This document shows, piece after piece, positions 22,840 to 35,735 of a DNA stretch of 64,000 nt. The DNA lies in NCBI GenBank assembly GCA_023374045.1, contig CM041783.1, positions 119,103,503-119,167,502 of the forward strand. The letters run 5' to 3'. The stretch's first letter is position 1, and each line of letters begins with the position of its first letter. The notes under the pieces are model-generated. The model was given only the letters and a program-made list of their open reading frames with translations. It was not told the DNA's origin and made no database searches. The stretch comes from Limonium bicolor (Eukaryota > Streptophyta > Magnoliopsida > Caryophyllales > Plumbaginaceae). The translations under genes and the position numbers were made by a program.

Positions 22840-25493
22840 TGCTATAACAGGGCTGTTCGGGAAATTTATAACCACTACAAGTACTTGGTAAAGTACCACG
22901 AAGTTAACTCTGATCATCATAACTGTGGGAGGGCTTAACAGCCTAACCTTTGTAATTGTAAGTACACCAGTCAGCAAGAAGCTAGACTTGGTTAAGGTAA
23001 GAAGATGTTGTGAAACCATGAAAATTTTCTTTCAAACCTAGAATTATTCAAACCCTTTTCTTTTCAAAACCAGATTTTCTTTCAAACCAACACTTCTTTC
23101 CAACCTTCTTTTAAACCAAGCCAGTAAAACCAAGGACAGTTGACGAGGACACAACAATGGATAAACTTTCCCTCGATTAAGTTCGGGAAGTAAGGAATGA
23201 ATATTGTCACGGGACAATATAAGGGAGTTGACAACAGAATGCTTCACCTAGGCGTGTGACGGACACTACGAGTGTACCAACTGAATTGTGGGACGACCGC
23301 ACTCGATAGGAGCTTGTGGGCCTGGCAGACCTACTTATGGGTTAGTTGGGTAAGTAGCAATGTATCAGTATGGTACCCCACATATGTATACGAGTGGAGT
23401 CCGAAACACGGGAAGTAGTCAACTCCGTCTACGGTCAGCAGTATAAATCAAACAAGAGCTAAAGATTACAAGGAATGGTTGAAGTTAAGGAACTCAGTTG
23501 AGATAACTAGACTAAAGGAATCAGTGAATTCATTTTCAAGGAAATGTTTTAAGAGTCAGGAAGTGCGAAGTGCACTGACTGTTATGTAAAGACATCGTAT
23601 ATATCTTAAGGATCCTCAGGGATAAACATGATAGCTGGAACGGAGACCCAGCCTATGCATGGCAAGGCAGATGCCTGATGTGGACACATTAGCGTGCAAT
23701 GAACGGGATGAAACTCCCAGAATGAGTACCTACACTACCAGGAAATGTTGATCTTCACAGGAAGAGATAATAAGCCAGTTAAGAACGCAAACGGCGTGGC
23801 TACTGAATATACCAGTAGCAAACCCAGGAGCATCCTTAAAGGGCGTTCGCATCAATAATTGTTTCACAAAATGGCATGACAGAAACACAAGGGTTGAAAC
23901 TAACACCCAGTTTAGACATAAGTTGTCAGGAGACGGACTGACAAACCTAAAGGGAATCCCATGAAAGGAAACGTGATGCAACGACCTGTCATGGAGCCCA
24001 ATATAATATCCAAATCATGAAATGTTGCACAGAGAAATAAATGAATGCGGACAGCTTACAACGAGCGCAGCTCAAGACGATAAGGCTTATAAGCCACAAG
24101 CAAGATATGTTATGTAAGTTTGATTATTGCAGAAGTTTATGTAATATAAGTGAATAGAGTGGTAAACGAACCACTGCATTAGAGTGGGGATACCTCTCGA
24201 TCTCGTGAGACCGCAGGAGCGGTAGTTATGTGTATCAAGCCCAAGAATATGTTAAGGATTGACCATATTGTTATTGAAAGAGAGCAGTTAGCTTAGTAAC
24301 ATGTGTGTATAAAGTGAAACACCGAGCTGAATAATGCCGGCTTATGACTCGAATGATAAATGCTCAAGGAACATTCAGTAGTCATCCAAATGAATGATGA
24401 ACCATAATACGAATGATGTAAGTATATGTGTGGAAGTTAATATGACAGTAAATACCATGTAAGTTATTGTTATGCAATGAGTAAGAGCACGGTTCGCAGC
24501 TGGCGACCGTTGTATCAATGTTATTGAGTAATAATGTGGCAGATAAGACCAGTTATGAGTTAAACTCAATGGACATGCAAGCAAGTGATGATACACAGAC
24601 TGGGCAATAAGCCAATGGTCGGTACTATGTGATAAGGAAACTCAGTGTGAGTTCCATGGCGAATCGCATAAGGGATTTACTGTCAAAAGTTTACGCCTCT
24701 GCACTCTGTATGACTGAGTGTTTTGGTATTGCACTTGCACAGTAATGATCGAGTGGGATAGCTAGGAATTGGAAACATGTTAATTATGGAGGAATAATGT
24801 TATAATGGCCGATGCATAGGAAATGCAAGGCCGCACCTATAGAAAGTACTTGTACAAGACCAAATGTGGAGGCATGATTAACAGTAAGTGACTACAGTAG
24901 CACTAACTGTCAAATATCGGTATGGAATATACCCCAAATGTTGGAAATAGCTGAGGGAGCACTACACACTAGGTAGTAGCTCAATCTCAACCGACAGTAA
25001 GTCGGAAGGGAACAAGTCAATCATTGTGAAATACATAGTTGTATACACAGTAAATTGTTATGGAAGTGGATAGAAAGTGTATAACTCACCGAATTCGCTA
25101 ACGGTAAGAGATACCACGCGTCGGTTGAGAAACCATTGTTACCAAGATGAAGGTGACAATTGGGGATGTACAATACAGTAAGAATAACAAAAGGGAGCAA
25201 TTAAGCTCTACAGTTATTAGAGTTTCGCAGCAGAAACTAGTGAGCCAGTGATTCAAGTGTTGAATGTACATGGTGAACATGAGTGAATGGCTAATTATTA
25301 ACGCCTAGAAGCCTAACAGGCCAGAATCGAAACCAACTAAGAGTTTAAACAAACTCCAATGAGAATTCTTGGTTTAGGAACTAAACCGCCAATATGGTTA
25401 AGATCCTCTAATCAGAATACATTGTGTAATAGGCCGCGTGGAAGTTAAAACACTTCACGGCGGCAGAACATTATAAGCCAATGTTTAGTGATT

Positions 25494-25529
25494 GATTACG
25501 TGGGCGTAATCCTTTTTAAGGGGGGTAGA
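25494..25529 (+). promoter_or_regulatory. Internal hairpin plus second polypurine tract (alpha, complete element)
   Basis: The hairpin is at 25494-25511 and the tract AAGGGGGGTAGA at 25518-25529, here identical in its 12 bases to the terminal tract of beta. Confidence 0.75.
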
Positions 25530-26512
25530 GCGCAAAACCACTTAGTGTATATTACCATACAAGCGTACGTAGTGTATGTGACTTATATTGTGCATAGCAC
25601 AAAATTATATTATTGTTTTGATGATTGGTGTGTGTGTTACGTAAACATACACATTCATTCATGGTTTAATGGTGGTAATTGCGCACAGAAGATGCGAATA
25701 CCATTGTGATAAGTGTGTGTATTTGTTGACAGTTGTGTGTGATAGTACAAGTGTGGGGAGTAGAGAAACTCCCGGGGGAACAAAAGCCCCGACAGTGTAT
25801 AAATGTGAAATGGTGTGTTGTATTTTGATAAAATATATGTATATATATACTATATAGTGATTCATGAAAGAATACGAAACTGACATAGAACCTAGTGAGA
25901 ATGAGATTCCCTAGGTAACAACATTTAAGTGAATGGAAATAACTGATAGACGAAGTCCTATCCCTTGGAGATGTTATGATCATGACTAGAATGATTTAAA
26001 AGATAGAAAATTGGAAATGAGCGATTCAATTGATGCTTGAAAATGAAGTGGGAGGTGGAACTTGATTTGCATGTGATCAAGGGAAGCCGAACACAAATTG
26101 GGGTGGAAGGATAGTTCAACACTGATGCTGATCACATCAGGGTTGGATGATTCTTGAAGCTCCCTATAAGTGGTCACAAATAACCACGCTAAGAAAGGTA
26201 GCAAAGAGCATAAGTTGGACTTGGAGTTGTGTGTGTTTTCAAAAAGGATTTTGAATTGGTATTTATAAAACGTCGATAGATATTTTACATAGATAAAGTT
26301 CTCTTAATTAACCTCATAAGGAAATTTTAAATTTAAGTGATTGTTTTGATCTCCCAAAGGCACGGGGACGGAAGGTGTCCATCGCGACCGGGTTCTGCGG
26401 GATCACAGTGTATATCAAAGATATTTTTGATTGATATACATGCTATGACATGTTGTGTGGTATGTGTAATAAATATTATTTTGACCTTGAGTTCCTAAAG
26501 TGTATGCTATTA

Positions 26513-26712
26513 AGACCTACGAGTCTAAATGTGTTGTGTTACATAGACCTATGTGTCTAAAGGTTGTTATGTTACCCAAGACCAGTGAGTCAAAGGGGTT
26601 GTTATGTATGTGTAAATGTTGTTAAGATACCCGGACCATTGAGTCCGAGGTTATCATGTGAATATGTTATGTCATGTATGGATGTGAATGTGTTGCCCGG
26701 ACCATTAAGTCC
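26513..26712 (+). repeat. Degenerate mini-hairpin array (alpha B, complete element)
   Basis: All five units are present, with both GGAC/GTCC stems intact. This is the reference copy of the array. Confidence 0.65.
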
Positions 26713-26801
26713 GAGGTTGTAATGTAAAGTGTGTTTGATTATGGAAGTTTTATGGCTGTAAGTAATCCCCGTATTCTAATCTAATGATGTGTGGGAAATG
26801 T

Positions 26802-26837
26802 GAACTTCGAGGACGAAGTTCTTTTAAGGGGGTAGAT
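26802..26837 (+). promoter_or_regulatory. Terminal hairpin and 3' polypurine tract (alpha, complete element)
   Basis: The 8-bp hairpin is at 26802-26821 and the polypurine tract at 26826-26836, directly before the 3' LTR at 26838. Confidence 0.88.
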
Positions 26838-27556
26838 TGAAATACCCCAAACCTTGATATGCGGTTTAAATATTAAACTATGGTATGTAAAGGCTAAAAG
26901 TGCCTTAGGAACATCAGTGTACAATTTAAACCATAGTAAATGCAATAAAGCATTAAGACACAGTTTGAGCAAAAACATGCTCTAAGCTATGAGCGAACTT
27001 GGTTAGGACCCAAAGAGCCTACCAAGGCTTAATAATATTCAAGTATGATTTAATTAGGCTAATTAAGTCCTTAGGAAACTTTGGTAGACAATGAAACCAA
27101 ACAAAACACAAATAAATACCTTAAAGTCAATAAGAGCAAAAATGTGCTCTAAGCTTGGGATAAATTTGTATAAGACCTAATGGTCATACCTATACCTTAT
27201 AAATATGTTAATGAACATATTAAATCAATTACCAAAGAAAACCAAGCTTGAAAACAAGTTAAAACACAAAATGTGCTTTAAGGAGTCTTAAAGCACGTTT
27301 TTGAAAAATTGTCTTGTAAATGAGTTTTGAATGGCTAAATGTCCATCATTACTCTTTAATTAACATGTGTACTATATAGTATCACATTTGGAAGTCTATA
27401 TCAATGGGAAATCAAAAATTTCACAACAATGTGCCTTGTTTTTGTGAATAGTGATTTTTATAAGCTAGTTTGTAACATATGATGTTATAAGTAATTAAAT
27501 GAGTCAATAAAGACTATAATACCCCTAGACTAAAAAGGGGGCCGGTTTTTGAAGTA

Positions 27557-27724
27557 ATGAGTCACCAAACATGTTAACTTATTAAGTAAATAAAGATGAC
27601 TCATAAGTTACTATTTGCTTTAAGTCATAAATATCTTCAAAAACAAAACCAAACTCACTTCTCTCATTTCTTTCTTTCATTTCACGGTTCCCTTCCTCTT
27701 CTACCTTTCTTCTTTCTGTTCTCA
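27557..27724 (+). promoter_or_regulatory. LTR promoter-like block (alpha copy 4)
   Basis: CATAAATA is at 27626-27633. The pyrimidine stretch has a small rearrangement near 27671 (TTTCTTTCATTTCACGG). Confidence 0.57.
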
Positions 27725-29157
27725 CGTTAATACAGCACCACCACCATGGAAGTCCACCTTTGAACCCTTATAAAATCTAACTCACTTATCCAAATCAAAA
27801 ACAAACACCACCATTCTCTTTGTCTCATCAAGCTCTTCAATTCTATCCTTTCAAAACTTCAAATGCCCCATTTCGGTGCCATGGAGTTCCACCATTGAAG
27901 GAGCTTGAGCTTGTCTTTCCACATATTATTGATCTCCTTTGCTTCTAGGTAAGGAATCTCAAAGAAAAATCAAGTTTCCTCCATGTTTTGTGTGTGACCG
28001 AAAATACTCATTGATGGAGCTCTTTGTGTGACCTTGTTCTAGCTTCATTCCAATCTCTTATGGACTAGGTGGAGTCCTCTCTTGATATATATTCAAGCTC
28101 TCTTTCCATTCCAAAGTAAAACAATCATTTTAATACCTTAAGATAATATATGTAAACCTAGGGTTTACAATGAGATGAAGCATAAAGCTTATATACTCAT
28201 TTTAATGTTGGTATATTGTTTAGTAGTTGACAAGGAATGAAATGCCTTACCGGTTTTAAGAGGAAACAAGAAAGAAGTTTGAGTGGAAAAGAGGTAAATA
28301 TGCTATCTCAATGTGGTTTAATGCCTTAGTAGAAAAGAGCTAATAATGCTTGTTAAAACTATCTAAAGAGCTAATGGTACATGACTTAGGAAAATGTTCT
28401 CAAGGAGACTAGTAAAAGGACATATGTCTTGTTGGTTGTATTTGCAGGTCAAAGGCTTATATATTGTGGAAATTCAGTGTTTAAGGTTTAAGCAATTTAA
28501 GGGCCTAAGAGCCATGCTATTTAAGGGCCTAAGTGCCAAGCAATTTAAGTTATGCACTATATTGTGATGTAGTGTAAGTTTGGTGAAGTCTTGTGTGTGA
28601 TGGTGTTCTTGATGGATTTAGGTGTTCTTGAGTGTTTAATGGTGAAAACTATGAGCCTTGGAATGAGGATGTGCTAAGAGAACCCATGGCAAATTTGTAA
28701 AATGTATAAGGAGTTTTAAGTGCTTGAATGAACTTGGGTGAACTAGGAATTGTTAGGAATGAGTAAATGTTTCACTAAGGAAGAAAACGTGCATTAAGGT
28801 GTTACAAGGATTTAGGTGCTATCTTGGAAGTTCTAGGAATTCAAGGTGTGTTTTGAGAATGTATTTAAGTCTTGGAGAAGTTTGTTTAAGGTTTAGGTAA
28901 TGTTGGTATCCAAGGAATAAATGATGTTTAGATAAGGTTTTGAGAAAGGAATTCAAGAAGTTGTGAAAAGAGGATTTTGTTTTGTAAGAAAGGATGTTTG
29001 GATGATGATGTTTGTGTGGAAGATATGTCCTGGTATAATGGTTAGAATAGGCATGAAACATCACTTAGAAACCTAAGGAGAAGATACTATAAGTGTTGGA
29101 AGCTTTGGAGGAATTTGGTTAAGTGTTTAAAGACTTGGAAATTGAATGTTTTGCCGT

Positions 29158-29335
29158 GTCCGAACTTCCGTCCGGACATGGAAGTTCGGACAGGCTCTGT
29201 TGGGTAAAGGATTTTCCCACTCTCGAACTGTGTCCGAACTTGGGAAGTCCGGACACAAGTTCGGACGTGTATATGGGTTTCAGTATTAGGTCTCGGCTTG
29301 CGTCCGAACTTGGAGGTTCGGACACAAGTTCGGAC
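29158..29335 (+). repeat. Alpha palindrome cluster (copy 4)
   Basis: All three stems are intact. Confidence 0.85.
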
Positions 29336-31260
29336 AGGCCACTGTATGGACCAAAATTGTTGTTTTAAGGTATGGAAATGATGTGTAATGATGGGGATTG
29401 ATAGGTAATGATGTTATAAGGTTGCTAAGGACATGTTAGGTGAGTTTTAATGACAATTTGGTGGGTGAAAAGTTGGAGTAAAATGAAGGAGTGAAACATG
29501 TTTAAAATGTAAAGTTATTCAACCAAGTTAACGGGGAAAAGTTATAAGCATTAGACTTTAAACGAACATGTTACCCCAATGTTAATAAAAGTACATGTAA
29601 TGTTATCAGTTGTTCGAGAATTGCTCGAGGAACGTAAGTGGACGTGATAAAGTGGACTCCGGTGACAGGTATGGTTTTCTTGCAACCTGTGTCCTACCGG
29701 ATTACACCGGCTTGTATGCCAATGTGTTTTCTGTATGTTTGCCACGTTATAAGATAAATCATGAAACGAGTTTACAGTCGTTGTTGTTGTTGTATGTTTA
29801 AGTGCCGATACCGGTAACCTCGAAAGCGCTTGAAGGGCTAGTTAACCACTATTATGTAAACGTAGGAGAACGGTATCCGGTAACAACGTTTCCGACTTAA
29901 GGAACGTTCTAACCACGGCTATGCGTGAGTTGGATATGTGATGTTTGTGTGTGATGTTTGTAGGTGAATGTATGACTCTCCCTTCCCTTGTGTGTGTCTA
30001 ACAAGACTTAACCCAATGTGTGATTGTTTAACTAAGTTCAATGATGAACTTCTGACAAGTGCTAACGGGGGGAGTGAGGAGTCCGGTCTGTTCCGGCCAC
30101 GCGTGTGAGTATGGGGGTCGTTGTCATAGCAGGTTCGATCCTCTCTGTATGTTATGGTTGTTTTCCAATTTGGTTCCCAACCTTCCCTATAGCTTAACCA
30201 AGGCTATTACTGACTCACGTCGGGCCACAGGGGCATACTATTGTTATGTTTGTTTCGGTGTGCTTGGATCACTATATCGGAGACACCTTGTGTTAAGTTA
30301 ACCGTTCATTTAACGAGACGGTAACGAGTTAAGTAACGAGCTTATCATGAGACTGGCAACATTCTCTAGGCTCACCAGTGTATTAACAATGTTTGGGTCG
30401 GTTCCTAAGAGGACCATGCCCGTTATGTTATGTATCTTTGTTGTGATGCAATATCTATTGCGGTGTTATGATGTGCACGTGGAAACGTGCAAAGTGTTGT
30501 TAAGTGTTGTTATGTATGTATGTTATATGTTGTAAAATGTGGAGTATGTGGATTATGGATATGAATCCCAGTTTGAGAAAAGAGGCATTTAAGGATAACC
30601 CGATTTAAGGGTAAGTGTCGTCTGTTAAGGAAGTAGCTCCATTAGAGGAGGAACACTCTAGGGATATTGAATACCTTGAGTGACTTATTAAGTAAGGATA
30701 TATTATCCGTTTGATGAGCCCGTTGAGGCGAAATGATTATGTGTTGTGTGTTTACAGTTGCATGCATGACTTAAAAATAATCAACCGCATGCTAAGACGA
30801 CAATTAGTTGTGCGTGGCCCGGTAGCATGTGGGCTGCGGGATTACCATACCAGCAAAGGTGCTGAGCCCCTTGGGGGCCACCCTTTCTCTTCTTCTCCTA
30901 TTTCAGGTACAAGGAGCTGGAAGCCGTTCGAGAGTAGGACGGGGTAGTCGTTGTACATGGGAAATCGTTTATGTTGTATATATACAGTAGGTGTAGTAAG
31001 ACCGAAATTGTTGTCGGCATTAGTTATAAATACTCGGTATAGTTGGAAGGTGTATGTTGTTGTTGTGTTAATGGAAAGGGATAGTAATGTGTAGTCGCTC
31101 GGGAATTTAGCCCATCAGACCGGTACAATGTATGTGTATTAGCCTTGTTAGCCACGTGGGTGGTTAACGGCGTGTAACACCAGCGAGTTGAGTTAATTGA
31201 TGAGTTGTGTATTCCGCTGCAGATTGTTGTTATGTATTTGTTGTTGGATGGGGTGTTACA

Positions 31261-31265
31261 GGGAC
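31261..31265. other. Right target-site duplication GGGAC of the alpha insertion
   Basis: It follows LTR end GGGGTGTTACA and leads into AATATAAGG. The copy at 8432-8436 is the same junction in the upstream tandem unit. Unoccupied counterparts in alpha are 398-402, 23211-23215 and 57175-57179. A 5-bp duplication is usual for plant LTR retrotransposons. Confidence 0.93.
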
Positions 31266-33515
31266 AATATAAGGGAGTTGACAACAGAATACTTCACCTA
31301 GGCGTGTGACGGACACTACGAGTGTACCAACTGAATTGTGGGATGACCGCACTCCGATAGGAGCTTGTGGGCCTGACAGACCTACTTATGGGTTAGTTGG
31401 GTAAGTAGCAATGTATCAGTATGGTACCCCACATATGTACACGAGTAGAGTCCGAAACACGGGAAGTAGTCGACTCCGTCTACGGTCAGCAGTATGAGTC
31501 AAACAAGAGCTAAGGATTACAAGGAATAGTTGAAGTTAAGGAACTCAGTTAAGTTAACGAGACTAAAGGAATTAGTGAATTCCTTTCAACGAAATGCTTA
31601 GGAGTCAGGAGGTGCGAAGTGCACTAACTGTAATGTAAAGACATCGTATACGTCTTAAAGATCCTCAGGGATAAACACTATGGCTGGAACAGAGACCCAG
31701 CCTGTGCATGGCAAGGCATATGCCCAATGTGGGCACATTAATGTGCAATGAACAGGATGAAACTCCCAGAATGAGTACCTACACTATCAGGGAATGTTGA
31801 TCTTCACAGAAGAGGATAATAAGCCAGTTAAGAACGCAGACGGCGTGGCTAACTGAATATACCAATAAGTGTGAACTAGATGTAATGGCATAACTTAGCA
31901 ACACCCAGGAGCAATCCTTAAAGGGTGCTCGCATCAATAATTGTTGCACAAAATGACGTGACAGAAACACGAGGGTTGAAACTAACACCCAGTTTAGACA
32001 TAAGTTGTCAGGGAACGGACTGACAATCCTAAGGGGCATCCCATGAGGGGAAACCATGTAATGTTGTACAGAGAAGTACATGTGTGTGGACAGCCTACAG
32101 TGAGCGCAGCTCAAGGCAAATAAGGCTTATAGGCCACAAATAAAATGTGTTATGAAAATTAGATTGATTGCAGAAGTTTATGTTATATAAGTGAATAGAG
32201 TGGAGAACGAACCACTGCATTAAGAGTGGGGATACCTCTCGATATTGTGAAACCGCAGGAGCGGTAGTTATGTGAATCAAGTTCAAGAAATATGTTAAGG
32301 ATGGACGATGTTATTATTGAAAGAGAGCAGTTAGCTTAGTAGTACGTGTGTATAAAGTGAAACACCGAGCTGAATAATGCCGGCTTGTGACTCGAATGAT
32401 CGATGCTCAAGGAGCATTCAGTAGTCATCCAAATGAGTGATGAACCATAATGCGAATGATATAAGTATATGCGTGGAAGTTAATGTGACAGTAAATACGA
32501 TGTAAGTTAGTGTTATACAGTAAGCACGGTGCGCAGTAAGCGACCGCTGTATAAGTGTTGTGGCGGATAAGACCAGTTATGGGTTAAACTCAATGGACAT
32601 GCAAGCAAGTGATGATACACAGACTGGGCAATAAGCCAATGGTCGGTACTATGTGATAAGGAACTCAGTGTGAATTCCATGGCGAATCACATAAGGGATT
32701 TACTGTCAAGAGTTTACGCCTCTGCACTCTGTATGACTGAGTGTTTTGGTATTGCACTTGCGCAGTAATGAACGAGTGGGATAGCTAAGAATTGGAAACA
32801 TGTTAATTGTGAAGCAATAATGTTATAATGGCCGATGCATAGGAAATGCAAGGCCGCACCAATAAAAAGTACTTGTACAAAACCAAATGTGGAGACATGA
32901 TTAACAGTAAGTGACTACAGTAGCACTAACTGCCAAATATCGGTATGGAATATACCACAAATGTTGTAAATAGCTGAGAGAGCACTACATACTAGGTAGT
33001 AGCTCAATCTCAACCGACAGTAAGTCGGAAGGAAACAAGTCAATCATTGTGAGATACATAGCTGTATACACAGTAAATTGTTATGGAAGTGGATAGAAAG
33101 TTTATAACTCACCGAGTTCGCTAACGGTAAGAGATACCACGCGTCGGTTGAGAAACCATTGTTACCAAGATGAAGGTCACAATTGGGGATGTACAATACA
33201 GTAAGAATAACAAATGGAGCAATTAAGCTCTACAGTTATTAGAGTTTCGCAGCAGAAACTAGTGAGCCAGTGATTCAAGTGTTGAATGTACATGGTGAAC
33301 ATGAGTGAATGGCTAATTATTAACGCCTAGAAGCCTAACAGGCCAGAATCGAAACCAACTAAGAGTTTAAACAAACTCCAATGAGAATTCTTGGTTTAGG
33401 AACTAAACCGCCGATATGGTTAAGATCCTCTAATCAGAATCCATTGTGTAATAGACCGCGTAGAAGTTTAAACACTTCACGACGGCAGAACATTTTAAGC
33501 CAATGTTTAGTGATT

Positions 33516-33550
33516 GATTACGTGGGCGTAATCCCTTTTAAGGGGGTAGA
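33516..33550 (+). promoter_or_regulatory. Internal hairpin plus second polypurine tract (beta B)
   Basis: The hairpin is at 33516-33533 and the tract AAGGGGGTAGA at 33540-33550. Confidence 0.75.
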
Positions 33551-34518
33551 GCGCAAAACCACTTAGTGTGTATTACCGTACAAGTGTACGTGATTTGTGT
33601 TGTGCATAGCACAAAATAATTTGTTTTGATGATTAGTGTGTGTGTTACGTAAACATACACATTCATTCATGGTTTAATTGTGGTAATTGCGCACAGAAGA
33701 TGCGAATACCATTGTGATAAGTGTGTTGATTTATTAACAGTTGTGAGTGATAGTACAAGTGTGGGAGTAGGGAAACTCCCGGGGGAACAAACCCCGACAG
33801 TGTATAAATGTGAAATTGTGTATTGTATTTTGATAAAATATATGTGTATATATATACTATATAGTGATTCAAGAAAGGGCATGATACTGACATAGAACCT
33901 AGTGAGAATAGGATTCCCTAGGCAACAGGATTAAAGTGAATGGAGGTAACTGATAGACGGAGTTCTATCCTTTGGAGATGTTATGATCATGATTAGAATG
34001 ATTTAAAAGATAGAAAATTGGAAATGAGTGATTTATTTGATGCTTGAAAATGAAGTGGGAAGTGGAACTTGATTTGCATGTGATCAAGGGAAGCCGAACA
34101 CAAATTGGAGTGGAAGGATAGTTCTACACTGATGCTGATCACATCAGGGTTGGATGATTCTTGAAGCTCCCTATAAGTGGTCACAAATAACCACGCTAAT
34201 AAAAGAAGCAAAGAGCTTAAGTTGGACTTGGAGTTGTGTGTGTTTTCAAAAAGATTTTCAATTGGTATTTATAAAACGTTGATAGATACTTTACATAATT
34301 AAAGTTCTCTTACTTAACCTCACAAGGAAATTTTAAACTTAAGTGATTGTTTTGATCACCCAAGGACACGGGGACGGAAGGTGTCCATCGCGACCGGGTT
34401 CTGCGGGATCACATTGTATACCAAAGATATTTTTGATTGCAATACATGCTATGACATGTTGTTTGGTATGTGTGATAAATGTTATTTTGACTTTGATCTC
34501 CTAAAGTGTATGCTATCA

Positions 34519-34718
34519 AGACCTATGAGTCTAAATGTGTTGTGTTACATAGACCTATGTGTCTAAATGTTGTTATGTTACCCAAGACCAGTGAGTCAAA
34601 GGGGTTGTTATGTATGTGTAAGTGTTGTTAAGATACCCGGACCATTGAGCCCGAGGTTATCATGTGAATATGATATGTTATGTATGGATGTGAATGTGTT
34701 GCCCAGACCATTAAGTCC
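34519..34718 (+). repeat. Degenerate mini-hairpin array (beta B)
   Basis: It is the same as the 11688-11887 copy, including the two mismatched stems. Confidence 0.6.
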
Positions 34719-34806
34719 GAGGTTGTGATGTAAAGTGTATTTGGTTATGGAAGTTTTATCTCTATAAGTAATCCCCGTATTCTAATCCAAGATGTGAGGA
34801 AGTGTA

Positions 34807-34842
34807 AACTTCGAGGACGAAGTTCTTTTAAGGGGGGTAGAT
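34807..34842 (+). promoter_or_regulatory. Terminal hairpin and 3' polypurine tract (beta)
   Basis: The 7-bp hairpin is at 34807-34824 and the six-G tract at 34830-34841, before the LTR at 34843. Confidence 0.87.
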
Positions 34843-35562
34843 TGAAATACCCCAAACCTTGATATGTGGTTTAAATATCGAACTGTAGTATGTAAAGGCT
34901 AAAAAGTGCCTTAGAAACATCAGTGAACAATTAAACCATAATAAAATGCAATAAAGCATTAAGACACAGTTTGAGCAAAAACATGCTCTAAGCTATGAGC
35001 GAACTTGGTTAGGACCCAAAGAGCCTACCAAGACTTAATAATATTTAATTATGATTTTATAAGGCTAATCAAGTCCTCAGGAAACCCTGGTAGACAATAA
35101 AACCAAACAAAACACAAGAAAATACCTTAAAGTCAATAAGAGCAAAATGTGCTCTAAGCTTGGGATAAATTTGTAAAAGACCTAATGGTCATACCTATAC
35201 CTTATAAATATGTTAATGAACATAATAAATCAATTACCAAAGAAAACCAAGCTTGAAAACAAGTTAAAACACAAAATGTGCTTTAAGGAGTCTTAAAGCA
35301 CGTTTTTGAAAAATTGTCTTGTAAATGAGTTTTGAATGGCTAAATGCCCATAATTACTCTTTAATTAACATGTGTACTATATAGTATCACATTTGGAAGT
35401 CTATATCAATGGGAAATCAAAAATTTCACTTCTATGTGCCTTGTTTTTGTGAATAGTGATTTTTATAAGCTAGTTTGTAACATATGTTGTTATAAGTAAT
35501 TAAATTGACCAACAAAGACTATAATACCCTTAGTGATATAAAGGGGGCCGGTTTTTGTAGTA

Positions 35563-35735
35563 ATGAGTCACCAAACATGTTAACTTTTTAAGTAAATAAA
35601 GGTGACTCATAGGTTACTATTTGCTTTAAGTTATAAATATCTTCAAAAAGCAAAACCAATCTCATTTCTCTCATTTCTTTCTTCATTTCACACGGTTCCA
35701 CTCTTCTTCAACCTCTCTTCTTCTTGTTCTCTCTC
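35563..35735 (+). promoter_or_regulatory. LTR promoter-like block (beta copy 5)
   Basis: TATAAATA is at 35632-35639, and both inverted bZIP motifs are intact. Confidence 0.63.

Larger units (their letters stand above)
22086..26837 (+). mobile_element. Complete alpha internal region (A plus B), non-coding
   Basis: This 4752-bp region runs from AAAAG and the PBS (22091-22102) to the polypurine tract (26826-26837). A ends at GGGAC 23211-23215 and B follows uninterrupted. There is no gag, protease, reverse transcriptase, RNase H or integrase frame: open stretches stay below about 110 codons on either strand and their positions shift between copies. A has hairpins at 22095-22118 (PBS), 22728-22755 (a 10-bp stem, ATCAGTG...GCC with a 3-nt bulge) and 22820-22839 (GCACTTGC/GCAAGTGC). 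B has the internal polypurine module (25494-25529), a mini-hairpin array (26513-26712) and the terminal hairpin (26802-26821). Confidence 0.9.
17674..31260 (+). mobile_element. Complete non-autonomous LTR retrotransposon, alpha subfamily (13.6 kb, LARD-like)
   Basis: It has a 5' LTR at 17674-22085 (4412 bp), an internal region at 22086-26837 (4752 bp) and a 3' LTR at 26838-31260 (4423 bp). The ends are TGAAATACCCC...GGGGTGTTACA, near-inverted, and 5-bp direct repeats GGGAC flank the element. The PBS (TGGTATCAGAGC, complementary to the 3' end of initiator-Met tRNA) begins 5 nt after the 5' LTR. A polypurine tract, AAGGGGGTAGA, abuts the 3' LTR. No gag-pol reading frame is present, and open frames are short and broken on both strands. 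The two LTRs are nearly identical, with roughly a dozen substitutions noticed by eye, so the insertion looks recent. The very long LTRs and non-coding interior resemble LARDs. Placement in Ty3/gypsy rests on the 3'-end and LTR-end motifs and is inference. Confidence 0.88.
26838..31260 (+). repeat. Alpha LTR, 3' LTR of the complete alpha element (copy 4)
   Basis: A polypurine tract precedes it, and it ends at 31260 before the right target duplicate GGGAC (31261-31265). It carries the 3'-LTR lineage states (ACTATGG, CCCTTATAAAATC, CAAATGCCCC, CCAAAGTAAAAC, CACGTCGGG, ATCGGAGAC), like copies 1 and 9. Private changes near 29780-29860 (GTTGTTGTTGTTG, AAGTGCC, CGAAAGCGC, TTATGTAAACG) are absent from copy 1, so the two have diverged slightly since duplication. 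The palindrome cluster is at 29158-29335. Confidence 0.93.
31261..34842 (+). mobile_element. Beta internal region, 3' part (B), right flank of the complete nest
   Basis: It opens with the target duplicate GGGAC and is nearly identical to 8432-12011 (offset 22829-22831), as expected of the 22.8-kb tandem duplication. It carries the internal polypurine module (33516-33550), a mini-hairpin array (34519-34718) and the terminal hairpin and polypurine tract (34807-34842). No gene is seen. Confidence 0.88.
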
